Source of the DNA: DASQUK01 sp963717085
GTDB taxonomy: Bacteria > Actinomycetota > Acidimicrobiia > Acidimicrobiales > VFJN01
Length of the DNA: 64,000 nucleotides
Assembly: GCA_963717085.1 (NCBI GenBank)
Contig: CAVQVM010000020.1
Span: 124,001 to 188,000, forward strand
Reading direction: 5' to 3'
Positions 38,913 to 46,287 of this stretch are shown here, piece by piece (position 1 is the first letter of the stretch; each line of letters starts with the position of its first letter). The translations under genes and the position numbers were made by a program. A model generated the notes under the pieces. That model made no database searches, was not told the origin of the DNA, and saw only the letters and a program-made list of their open reading frames with translations.

Positions 38913-39400
38913 GTGGAGTCCCTCAGCTCGCCGCGCGTTGCTGGACGCGGCGGGTCCTCCCAGCTCTCGACGTCCCAGATGTCGTCGGCGTCCGGACCTT
39001 GCCGCCCAGGGCCCCGGGCGCCCATCACGGTCACGCGGGCGCGACCCCGCTTCGCCAGCGACCGCACCAGCACGGGGCGGAAGGCGGCCCGGGTGGGAGG
39101 GAACAGGAGCAGCAGGGCGACGACGTCGCTGATGAAGCCGGGAGCGATCATCAGGGCGCCCGCCATCAGGATCAGTGCCCCGTCGGCGACCTCGCGGGTC
39201 GGGATCTCCCCCCGTCCGACGGCGAGCTGGATCCGCCGCAGCGTGACGAGGCCTTCCCGCTTGGCCAACCAGGCGCCGACGAGCGATACCGCGATCAGCA
39301 GTCCGATGGTGTTGAGCACCCCGACCGCGTCGGCGACCTGGACGATCACCGCCAGCTCGACGAGGGGAGCCACGAGGAAGAGGAGAAGTAGGAGAACCAT
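38909..39400 (-). CDS. fxsA: FxsA-family membrane protein
   Basis: 163 aa from ATG 39400. Family pattern: LVAPLVELAVIVQVADAVG, LLIAVSLVGAWLAKREGL, and GALILMAGALMIAPGFISDV, giving three or four spans; a polar tail with DIWDVESWED follows. FxsA was named for suppressing F-exclusion of phage T7 in E. coli; its normal role is unclear. First gene of the coupled trio. Confidence 0.88.
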   Translation of the reverse strand: MVLLLLLFLVAPLVELAVIVQVADAVGVLNTIGLLIAVSLVGAWLAKREGLVTLRRIQLAVGRGEIPTREVADGALILMAGALMIAPGFISDVVALLLLFPPTRAAFRPVLVRSLAKRGRARVTVMGARGPGRQGPDADDIWDVESWEDPPRPATRGELRDST

Positions 39401-39919
39401 CTGCCGAGGGTCGTGCGGGTAGGCGAAACTGAGCGGTAACGGGCAGGCGGACACCTCGGGTGGTGGCGACCGCACGTTCGACTCAGCCTACCGCCGGGTG
39501 GTTGTCGCCCGAGCGGCGCCCTTTGCCCTGGCCGGCCCCTGATGTGACCCCCTTCACACGTCGGCTACCAAGGAGTAACATACGAAGCAGTACGGGGGGT
39601 CTTGTACGACGAGTACGAGGGTTTCTCGTACGGGAGTGGTTGAAGCGTCGGAGGCTAAGGGGGAGAGCAATAGCGCCGCTCTGGGCTCCGCGTGAGCCCA
39701 GGCAGCGATCGCCGGGGGTTGCTTTGCCGCCACCGGTGCGCCAACCACACCTCGAGCCGGCCGGCGGTCAGGATCGCCGAGACCCCGGCCGCCGGCCCGG
39801 CACACGGCTGGGGGTCGCATGCGCGATGAGCCGAGGGGCAGGGCCCCGGAACACGACGGACGCAGCGTCACCGTTACGTCCCTCGCGCGCTGTCATCGCG
39901 CAGACCGCTGCGGTGACCG
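39401..39919. other. 519-base stretch without a gene, carrying an orphan promoter
   Basis: No ORF with coding character on either strand; the 167-codon frame over 39460-39963 is compositionally random. It contains the plus-strand promoter at 39553-39581 and the stem at 39613-39631. The rest is G/C-rich with several short self-complementary blocks. Confidence 0.5.
39553..39581 (+). promoter_or_regulatory. Orphan promoter with no gene downstream
   Basis: TTCACA (39553-39558), exactly 17 bases, then TAACAT (39576-39581). RNA would start near 39588 and soon run into a stem GTACGAG/CTCGTAC with a five-base loop (39613-39631). There is no plus-strand gene until 41733, so a small RNA or an RNA antisense to the whiB 3' end is possible. 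Confidence 0.5.
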
Positions 39920-40180
39920 TCAGTTGTGCTGCGCTACGAGCGCTCTGCGCTCGGCCTCGCTGAATCCTCCCCAGATGCCATGAGGCTCACGGATGCGTAG
40001 CGCGTACCCCAGGCAGGGCTCCCGCACCGGGCACGTCCGGCAGATGGCCTTGGCTTGCTCTTCTCGCTTGAGCTTCTCGCTCTTGCGCTCGAAGTGTGGC
40101 GGTGGAAAGAAGACGGCCGCTTGTGGCCCTCGGCACGCGGCCCTCACCTGCCATGCTTCGTCGACACGCTGTGCGCTCAC
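39920..40180 (-). CDS. WhiB-family iron-sulfur transcription factor
   Basis: 86 aa with the four-cysteine pattern AACRG ... ICRTCPVREPCLGYA and the turn GIWGGFSEAERR that marks WhiB proteins. Binds a 4Fe-4S cluster and usually partners with the principal sigma factor; actinobacteria-specific. GTG 40180 follows AAGGGGG. A nearby ArsA-like ATPase pair recalls whiB4 (Rv3681c) beside Rv3679-Rv3680, though assignment to the WhiB4 subgroup is not proven. Confidence 0.95.
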   Translation of the reverse strand: MSAQRVDEAWQVRAACRGPQAAVFFPPPHFERKSEKLKREEQAKAICRTCPVREPCLGYALRIREPHGIWGGFSEAERRALVAQHN

Positions 40181-40203
40181 TGCCTACCCCCCTTCAAAGG
40201 CGG

Positions 40204-40233
40204 ACCATACAGCCGCGCATAGAACCGAAACAA
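40204..40233 (-). promoter_or_regulatory. Promoter of whiB
   Basis: On the minus strand TTGTTT (40228-40233) and TATGGT (40204-40209) are 18 bases apart, upstream of the whiB GTG at 40180. The surrounding 40201-40260 stretch is notably A/T-rich. Confidence 0.55.
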
Positions 40234-40386
40234 GAGAAAGTTCTTGTCCTTACGACGCGTGCAGAACGGGTCTTACCGCTGGTCACAGGCGTGAGCCCAC
40301 GGTGACGGTGTGTTTCGGGAGAATGACGCCCGTGTTGTCTAAGCCCAAATGAACCGGCGCCCACGGGGGTGCTCTGAAGCGATATG

Positions 40387-41760
40387 TCAGTCGCTCGAGC
40401 GTCTGCGCTCGCGGTAGTCGCGCGCCCCTCCGCCCTCGGGCTCCACCTCCAGCACGAGACCCTCGATCGCCACGACCCGCGCCCGCTCGTGCTGGTGGAT
40501 CGGCGTCGCCCGGTTCGTGCGCGCCCGCCACGGCGCGTCCCGGAGGGTGATCACGCCGTCGGGCGCGATGTCGGTGCGGGCCTCGCCGAGCTCCCCGATC
40601 ATCCACTCCCGCCCGATGGTCGGCGTCGAGAAGCGCGTGCGGACCATGGTGGGCATGCCGGCGTACATCGCCAGGGTGATCCCGATGAACGCAGCCAGGA
40701 GCGTGATCCAGCTCACGGAGAGCCCGTCGAACAGCACCAACGATCCGAGCACGAAGCTCACGGTGGCGATAGCGGTCCAGAGGCGCGGTACACCCGTCTG
40801 GACGTCGACTCCGTAGCCGAACATGGCGAGGAGCAGCAGTGCGACCCCGATGGGTCGCGTGGGCAGCACCGCCAGCCCGTAGCAGCCGAGGATGAGCGAC
40901 CCGGCGCCCACCATCCCGGCGATCCCGACACCCGCGGTGTACAGCTCGAACAGCAGCAGGGCCAGGCCGATCACGAACAACAGGTACGCCACCGCCGGGC
41001 TGGCCACGGTGTGCATGAGCTGCCCGATCAAGCTCAGGCCGCCGAACTGCACCTCCTGGTTGTCGGCGATCTGGCGATCGCCGTCGACCACCTCGGTCTC
41101 GACACCGGGGAGCTCGATGACGAACTGACCGATCACCGGCGCATCGGAGTCGACGAGGCCGAGCTCGAGGGCCCGGCCGGCGCCGATGCGGTCGCCCACG
41201 TCGACGGCGCCGAGGTCGCCGGGAGCCACCCCGCGGGCGTCGAGCAGGCTCGGCGTCACCTCGATGCTCGAGCCGGGGGCGATGCCCGTGACGCTGGCAA
41301 CCGCGACGAGGTGGACCGACTCGCCGGCGGCCTTGCTTCCCGATGGCCCGATCCAGACGTCGACCGGGACCGACGAGCCTTCGATGGTGGCGATCAGGTC
41401 GTCGAGCTCCCCGTCCGAGACGACCGCGTCGCCGCTGTCGAGCTGAAGCACCAGCGCCACCGCACAGGCGCGCTCGGCGGCGTGGACCTGATCGTCGATG
41501 AAGGCGACGAGCACGGGGTCGAGGAGGCCGTCCACCTCGACGACCGCCACGGGGCCGTTGCCGCGCTCGGCGCAGTCCGCCTGTGCTGCACTGTCGCCGG
41601 CGGATCCGGCCGCGCCGGCCGCTCCGGCGGGCCCGCTGGCGAGCGCCAGAGCCCCCGCCATGACTAGCAACGCGGCGAGCTTGGGTACAGTCCGGCGGAC
41701 CGCCGAACGGCTCCTGGTGGACGACGCGCGCAGTGGATCCTGAACAGTTCTTCGGTGCAT
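40387..41760 (-). CDS. NfeD-family membrane protein with ClpP-class N-terminus
   Basis: 457 aa. Signal/first span near residues 27-46, a ClpP-like domain (GPVAVVEVDGLLDPVLVAF; WIGPSGSKAAGESVHLVA), then several membrane spans (LLFVIGLALLLFELYTAG; ITLLAAFIGITLAMYAG) and a C-terminal OB-fold NfeD domain (GELGEARTDIAPDGVITLRD). Long NfeD proteins are thought to act with SPFH/stomatin proteins in membrane quality control. The usual catalytic Ser context is not clear. Its start overlaps the divergent ATPase start at 41733. Confidence 0.85.
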   Translation of the reverse strand: MHRRTVQDPLRASSTRSRSAVRRTVPKLAALLVMAGALALASGPAGAAGAAGSAGDSAAQADCAERGNGPVAVVEVDGLLDPVLVAFIDDQVHAAERACAVALVLQLDSGDAVVSDGELDDLIATIEGSSVPVDVWIGPSGSKAAGESVHLVAVASVTGIAPGSSIEVTPSLLDARGVAPGDLGAVDVGDRIGAGRALELGLVDSDAPVIGQFVIELPGVETEVVDGDRQIADNQEVQFGGLSLIGQLMHTVASPAVAYLLFVIGLALLLFELYTAGVGIAGMVGAGSLILGCYGLAVLPTRPIGVALLLLAMFGYGVDVQTGVPRLWTAIATVSFVLGSLVLFDGLSVSWITLLAAFIGITLAMYAGMPTMVRTRFSTPTIGREWMIGELGEARTDIAPDGVITLRDAPWRARTNRATPIHQHERARVVAIEGLVLEVEPEGGGARDYRERRRSSD

Positions 41761-42704
41761 CTCGGCTGGTCATCGTGGCCGGGAAGGGCGGAGTCGGCAA
41801 AACCACGGTCAGCGCCGCGCTGGCTCACGCCGCCGCCCTGACCGGCCTGTCGACCCTGATCGTGGAGGTCGAGGGCCGAACCGGGTTGCCGGCCATGTTC
41901 GGCCAGGGCGAGCTGAGCTACGACGAGGTGGTGTTGTCGCCGGGTGGTGGACCGGGCGGTGCCGCCGACGTGCGAGCTCGCACGCTAACGGCCGACGCCG
42001 CCCTCCTGGAGTACCTGCGGGACCATGGCCTGTCGCGCCTGTCCAAGCGGCTGGTGTCCTCCGGTGCGCTCGACGTGGTGGCGACCGCCGCCCCGGGCAT
42101 CAAGGACATCCTGTTGCTGGGCAAGGTCAAGCAACTCGAGCGGGCGGGCACGGCCGACCTCATCGTCCTCGACGCCCCGGCGGCGGGCCACGCCATCGCC
42201 TTCCTCCAGGCCGCCCGGAGCCTGCTCGACACCGTGAGCGTCGGCCCGATCAACGCGCAGGCCCGCGACGTGCTCGAGCTGCTCGAGGACCACCGGCGCT
42301 GCCAGGTGATGCTGGTGACGATCCCGGAGGAGACACCGGTCAACGAGGCGGTCGAGACCGCGTTCTCGCTGGAGGACCGTGTGGGCGTGGGCCTGGGGCC
42401 GATCGTCGTGAACGGCGTGGTTCCGGACATCCCCGGGGTGGACGCCGATCCCGTCGCCGCCGCCGAGGCGGCCGGCGTGGCGCTGCGCCCGGGCGAACGC
42501 GAGGCGCTGGCGGCGGCGGCCTCGTTCCGCCGCGGCCGCATGGCGCTGCAGGCCGAGCAGATCGGGCGGCTCGAGGAGCAGCTCCCGCTGCCCCAGCTGC
42601 GCCTGCCGTTCCTGTTCACCACCGACATCGGTCCCCGCGACCTCGATGTGCTGGCCCGGGCACTGCTCGCGGAGATCGACGCCCTGGCGGGGCTGCCGCT
42701 GTGA
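41733..42704 (+). CDS. ArsA/Get3-like ATPase, first of a pair
   Basis: 323 aa from GTG 41733. Deviant P-loop IVAGKGGVGKTTVSAALA near 13-30, switch I region VEVEGR, and switch II LIVLDAPAAGHAIAFL near 150. Lacks arsenite-binding cysteines, so it is not an arsenic pump. The pair resembles mycobacterial Rv3679-Rv3680 (BagA/BagB), linked to tolerance of glycerol and reactive metabolites. Stop overlaps the next start by four bases. Confidence 0.88.
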   Translation: MDPEQFFGASRLVIVAGKGGVGKTTVSAALAHAAALTGLSTLIVEVEGRTGLPAMFGQGELSYDEVVLSPGGGPGGAADVRARTLTADAALLEYLRDHGLSRLSKRLVSSGALDVVATAAPGIKDILLLGKVKQLERAGTADLIVLDAPAAGHAIAFLQAARSLLDTVSVGPINAQARDVLELLEDHRRCQVMLVTIPEETPVNEAVETAFSLEDRVGVGLGPIVVNGVVPDIPGVDADPVAAAEAAGVALRPGEREALAAAASFRRGRMALQAEQIGRLEEQLPLPQLRLPFLFTTDIGPRDLDVLARALLAEIDALAGLPL

Positions 42705-43822
42705 CCGGGTCGGGGAGCCGCGGCGCGCTCGCGGTCGCGGACGGTGACCGGATCGACGACGTCGTCGCCGACCGGAGCATCGTCGTGTGCTGCGGATCGG
42801 GAGGCGTGGGCAAGACGACCATCGCCGCGGTGGCGGCGCTCGAGGGCGCCCGGCGGGGGCGCAAGACGGTGGTGGTGACCATCGATCCCGCCCGCCGGTT
42901 GGCCGACGCCCTGGGGCTGGCCGGCCTCTCGAACACGCCCAGCCGCATCGAGGGCGACTGGTCGGGCGAGTTGTGGGCAACGATGCTCGACACCCGCTCG
43001 ACCTTCGATGCCCTGGTGGGCAAGTACGCGGGGTCGCCCGAGCAGGCCGAGCGGATCCTCGCCAACCGCTTCTACCGCAACATCGCCGGCGCCCTGTCTG
43101 GAACGCAGGAGTACATGGCGATGGAGAAGCTCTACGAGTTGCACGAGGAGACGGACTTCGACCTGGTGGTGGTGGACACGCCCCCCACGCGCCACGCTCT
43201 CGACTTCCTCGACGCCCCGCGGCGCCTGTCGCGGTTCCTGGAGCATCGGCTGTTCCGCGTGCTGATGGCGCCGAGCCGGGGCATCGTCCGGGCCGTCAAC
43301 GTCGCGGCACAGGCGTTCCTGCGGACCGTGTCCAGGGTGGTGGGCGGCGACGTGGTGGACGACGCCATGGCCTTCTTCCAGGCCTTCGAAGGGATGGAGG
43401 AGGGCTTCCGGCAGCGAGCGGCCCGGGTCAACGAGCTCCTGGCGGCGCCGGAGACCGCCTTCGTCCTGGTGGCGTCGCCGCGACGGGACACGGTGGCCGA
43501 AGCACAGTTCTTCGCCGACCGGCTGGGTGAGGCGGGCATCGCCGTCCAGGGGTTGGTGGTGAACCGTGTGCACCCGTCGTTCGGCACCGGACTGGGCGAG
43601 GCGGCCGCCGAGCGCGCCCGCACCCTGGAGGGCACGGAGTTGGGCGGGCTCTACCGCAACCTGGCCGACTACCGGACGGTGTCAGCGAAGGAGCTCGCCC
43701 ACCTGGGAGGACTCGCCGACACCGTGGCGCCGGCGCCGGTCGTCTGGGTTCCGTTCCTCAGCACCGACGTGCACGACATCGCCGGCATGCGCGGGCTGGC
43801 TGCCCACCTGTTCTCGCGCTGA
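42701..43822 (+). CDS. ArsA/Get3-like ATPase, second of a pair
   Basis: 373 aa; GTGA overlap with the upstream ATPase. P-loop CCGSGGVGKTTIAAVAALEG near 30-49, TIDPARRLADALGL, a long insertion with ANRFYRNIAGALSGTQEYMA, and switch II VVVDTPPTRHALDFLDAP. Likely forms a hetero-complex with its partner as proposed for Rv3679-Rv3680. Function in this organism is inferred only. Confidence 0.88.
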   Translation: MTGSGSRGALAVADGDRIDDVVADRSIVVCCGSGGVGKTTIAAVAALEGARRGRKTVVVTIDPARRLADALGLAGLSNTPSRIEGDWSGELWATMLDTRSTFDALVGKYAGSPEQAERILANRFYRNIAGALSGTQEYMAMEKLYELHEETDFDLVVVDTPPTRHALDFLDAPRRLSRFLEHRLFRVLMAPSRGIVRAVNVAAQAFLRTVSRVVGGDVVDDAMAFFQAFEGMEEGFRQRAARVNELLAAPETAFVLVASPRRDTVAEAQFFADRLGEAGIAVQGLVVNRVHPSFGTGLGEAAAERARTLEGTELGGLYRNLADYRTVSAKELAHLGGLADTVAPAPVVWVPFLSTDVHDIAGMRGLAAHLFSR

Positions 43823-43830
43823 TCCGGGCG

Positions 43831-44187
43831 TTACTCGTCGATGGAGGCGGCCGCTTCGTCGAGGGCGGCGGCGGCCGACTCGACCGTGTCCTTGACAGGG
43901 ACGATGCGATCGAAGCCCGTTGTGTGCAGCAGGCGGGTGAGGGTGGGGCGGCTGCAGGCGACGGCCACGTCGCCTCCCGCCTCCCGGGCCCGGCGGATGC
44001 CGCCGATAAGGGCCCCGAGCCCCGCCGAGTCCATGAACGGCACCGAGGACAGGTCGATGAGCAGGTACCGCTTGTCGGCCAGCTCTCCCAAGGCGTCTCG
44101 GAACTGCCCGACCGTGTAGGCGTCGAGCTCGCCTACCGGCCGACAGACCGTGTAACTGTCCGCCTCGTCAACCTGAATGTCGAGCAC
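43831..44187 (-). CDS. STAS-domain anti-anti-sigma factor
   Basis: 118 aa from GTG 44187, preceded by GGAGGAGGAG. The whole protein is one STAS domain: VCRPVGELDAYTVGQFRDAL, then LLIDLSSVPFMDSAGLGALI, where the Ser after Asp is the usual kinase target, and VACSRPTLTRLLHTTGFDRI. Acts in a partner-switching cascade with an anti-sigma kinase not in this window. Confidence 0.9.
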   Translation of the reverse strand: MLDIQVDEADSYTVCRPVGELDAYTVGQFRDALGELADKRYLLIDLSSVPFMDSAGLGALIGGIRRAREAGGDVAVACSRPTLTRLLHTTGFDRIVPVKDTVESAAAALDEAAASIDE

Positions 44188-44313
44188 GTGCTCCTCCTCC
44201 CGGACCCGATCGGCGATCGTAGCGGCGGTTCGGCGTGCCACTGACCCAACATGGTTGATGCCTGGCCACAGTCGTTGGCACCGCACCTTTCCCGACTCGT
44301 AGCCTGCCCAATC

Positions 44314-44718
44314 GTGCCCGACGTGCTCCTCGCGACCGACGCGGACTGGATCTTCGAAGACGTCGACGCCGCGCTCACCGACGAGGACACCGACGTGGTC
44401 CGGGTCCGCTCCGGGCGCGAGGTCGGGCCGGCCGCGCGCGAGGTCAACCCCAGTCTCGTGGTCCTCGACCTGCAGATCGGCAACATGGGTGGCATCGCCA
44501 CCGCGCTCGACCTGCAGCAGGGCTTCGACTCCGGCGAGGTGCCCCGGGTGCCGATCCTGCTGCTGCTCGACCGTCCCGCCGACGTGCCGATGGCGCGCCG
44601 CACGGGTGTTCAGGGCTGGCTGCTGAAGCCGCTCGATGCCTTCCGCCTCCGCCGCGCCGCCCGGGCCATCGCCGCCGGTGACACATACTTCGAGCCGTCG
44701 GGGCTCACCCCGGCCTGA
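44314..44718 (+). CDS. Stand-alone response-regulator receiver-like protein
   Basis: 134 aa from GTG 44314, eight bases after TAGCCT (44300-44305), suggesting a leaderless mRNA. Receiver features: VLLATDADWIFEDVDAAL, VVLDLQIGNMGG with the phosphoacceptor Asp, ILLLLDRPAD and LLKPLDAFRL with the conserved Lys-Pro. No output domain. Divergent from the STAS gene. Confidence 0.8.
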   Translation: MPDVLLATDADWIFEDVDAALTDEDTDVVRVRSGREVGPAAREVNPSLVVLDLQIGNMGGIATALDLQQGFDSGEVPRVPILLLLDRPADVPMARRTGVQGWLLKPLDAFRLRRAARAIAAGDTYFEPSGLTPA

Positions 44719-44785
44719 GGCGACCGCCGTTTCCCACATGCGGGATCGGCCCCTGATCCGGGCTTCGCGCTTGTTGCACCCGCAA

Positions 44786-44828
44786 CCTGGACCGTTCCTG
44801 GTTGCCTTGCAACCAAAACCGTTCCAGG
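44786..44828. repeat. 43-base hairpin, GGTTGC/GCAACC family copy 2
   Basis: Core GGTTGC (44800-44805) and GCAACC (44809-44814) with a three-base loop, flanked by CCTGGA/TCCAGG outer arms (44786-44791 and 44823-44828) and imperfect pairing between. Related to 17968-18005. It lies between the receiver gene and tRNA-Pro and may terminate the former. Confidence 0.65.
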
Positions 44829-44920
44829 AACGCTGTCCTGCGGCCGGCTGCCCGTCGCGCCGACGGATTCGCGGGCCGGTCCCCATCGGGTGACCGGATA
44901 GAGTTCCCCTTCCGGTTCTC

Positions 44921-44997
44921 CGGGTGGTGGCTCAGCTTGGCAGAGCGCTGCGTTCGGGACGCAGAGGTCGCCGGTTCAAATCCGGCCCACCCGACCA
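44921..44997 (+). tRNA. tRNA-Pro(CGG)
   Basis: Cloverleaf: acceptor CGGGTGG/CCACCCG, D-arm with GCTCAGCTTGGCAGAGC, anticodon stem CTGCG/CGCAG around TTCGGGA (anticodon CGG), T-arm GCCGG TTCAAAT CCGGC, discriminator A and encoded CCA. The 3' 49 bases plus one more are duplicated at 62172-62221, so this gene is the integration target of the element that follows. Confidence 0.97.
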
Positions 44998-44998
44998 G
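44949..44998 (+). repeat. attL (50-base direct repeat, left copy)
   Basis: Runs from the anticodon stem through the encoded CCA of tRNA-Pro plus one base; identical to 62172-62221. Preceding base differs (C here, T at the right copy), fixing the left limit. Confidence 0.93.
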
Positions 44999-45622
44999 AC
45001 GTTTGCGCAGGTCAGAGCCCTATCTATGTTGTCCACAGGTTCGGATACGAGCTAGCAGACCGCGCACAGACCACAATTGCCTCGTCTTCGCCGACTTTGA
45101 ACGAGGCGGCGAGAACCGACACGCAGCGGCACCTGACGACACTGGTGGGGGTCCTCCCAACCCAGCATGGTTTGCACGAGGATCCGCGACGCAACGGGAA
45201 GCGGGAATCAGAGGCTCCAGCATTGGTGACGTCCGCTTATCAGATGGCCACACCCGGTCCAGGTGGTGAGGCGGGCTGTCGTCCCGTTCGTGAAATGCCT
45301 GGTCAAGCGCACTGTCCGGCAGAATGCGACAGAGGGCGACAGGCACGGCCCGTGGGATGCTCGCGGGATCGTCGCGGGATCGGGCGGACCGGTGGCCCCT
45401 CACGCTCCGTAGGGAGCCACGGTGTTCCGGCTAGGGCCGCCGCGTCAGCGGGCAGACGTGCCGATGGGGCCGCCGCCGTCATGGCACGGATCAGGCAGAT
45501 CGGTATCGGAGCCGAACCGTTTCGTCGTGCCGGGCTTGGTCGAATCCGAGACGCTTCTCCTCCACGCGCGAGAACCGTCGTTCCGTCGCGAGGCAGCGGC
45601 CAACGTGCCAGGACAAATCACG
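44999..45622. other. 624-base left end of the element without a supportable gene
   Basis: Holds the 22-base end repeat at 45055-45076. Open frames here (for example 45097-45633) have no recognisable domain and biased composition. Nothing else can be assigned. Confidence 0.45.
45055..45076 (+). repeat. End repeat, left copy (candidate recombinase arm site)
   Basis: 22-base GCAGACC...ACAGACCACAA segment matching 62035-62056 at 19 of 22 positions in the same orientation. Each copy contains two GACC-type half motifs. It lies 56 bases inside attL. Confidence 0.55.
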
Positions 45623-46192
45623 TCAAGCCGTAACTCGCGTGGGCCGGTATCGCAGGGCGACCGCCCCCGACCGGAACTCATGGCGATCCACGAGCTCGAG
45701 CTGGATGCGCTCGCGCAGACCGGCGAGCAACGTCGGCCCGTGTCCGGCAAGGACCGGCTGCACAAGGAACTCGTACTCGTCGATCAGTCCCAGATCTGCC
45801 AACGCCAGGGGGAGCGTCACGCCACCCACGAACAGGCCCTCGCCTGGCTCCTGCTTGAGCCGCTGAACCGCTTGCCCCAAGTCGCCTCGCACCAGCTCGG
45901 CATTCCAATCGACCCCGCTCAGCGTGCTCGACACGACGTACTTCTTCGCCCGGTCGATGGTCTCGGCGAACGGGATCTCCCACTCATCCATCCAGTCAGG
46001 CCACGTGCCCGTGGCCGGCTGCCGCCACGCCGACTCCATCATCTCGTAGGTCACCCGGCCGAATAGCAGGGCATCGGCTCGTTCCATCTCAGCGGTCCAG
46101 TAGCGCATCGACTCCTCGTCCGGGGGGAGCCCTGCCTCGTGATGGCAGCAGCCGTCGAGCGTGACGTTGATCGAGTATCGAAGTGGTCTCAT
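45623..46192 (-). CDS. RibD-C/dihydrofolate-reductase-like protein, inside the element
   Basis: 189 aa from ATG 46192 (GGGAGAG upstream). Pattern: RYSINVTLDGCC, DALLFGRVTYEMMESAW, KKYVVSSTLSG, GLFVGGVTLPLALADLGLID and VQPVLAGHGPTLL, the fold shared by RibD reductase domains and DHFR. NADPH-dependent reductase of unknown substrate. Intact, unlike most element genes. A different member lies just outside the right end (62317). Confidence 0.88.
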   Translation of the reverse strand: MRPLRYSINVTLDGCCHHEAGLPPDEESMRYWTAEMERADALLFGRVTYEMMESAWRQPATGTWPDWMDEWEIPFAETIDRAKKYVVSSTLSGVDWNAELVRGDLGQAVQRLKQEPGEGLFVGGVTLPLALADLGLIDEYEFLVQPVLAGHGPTLLAGLRERIQLELVDRHEFRSGAVALRYRPTRVTA

Positions 46193-46287
46193 CTCGTTGC
46201 TCTCCCTTGATGCGCGCCGCGCGTTCACCGGACCGTACTCAGACGACTGCCGGCGCCATTTCTCATCGGCGCCCCGATCGCACCTAC

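Noticed and set aside
39588..39900. tmRNA, RNase P RNA, SRP RNA or c-di-AMP riboswitch
   Set aside because: None of the conserved sequence blocks of these RNAs could be found; left as an unassigned transcript.
39460..39963. 167-codon plus-strand frame over the whiB downstream gap
   Set aside because: Arg/Pro-rich without domains and starts before the plus-strand promoter; overlaps whiB antisense.
41733..43822. Arsenite efflux ATPases
   Set aside because: ArsA-fold but no arsenite-binding cysteine triad and no ars genes nearby.
45020..45403. Minus-strand frame ending LLARIRTCG near the tRNA
   Set aside because: Same type of tRNA-adjacent spurious frame, no domain, no ribosome site.
45097..45633. 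178-codon frame at the left end of the element
   Set aside because: No homology recognised, no ribosome site, overlaps the reductase gene end.
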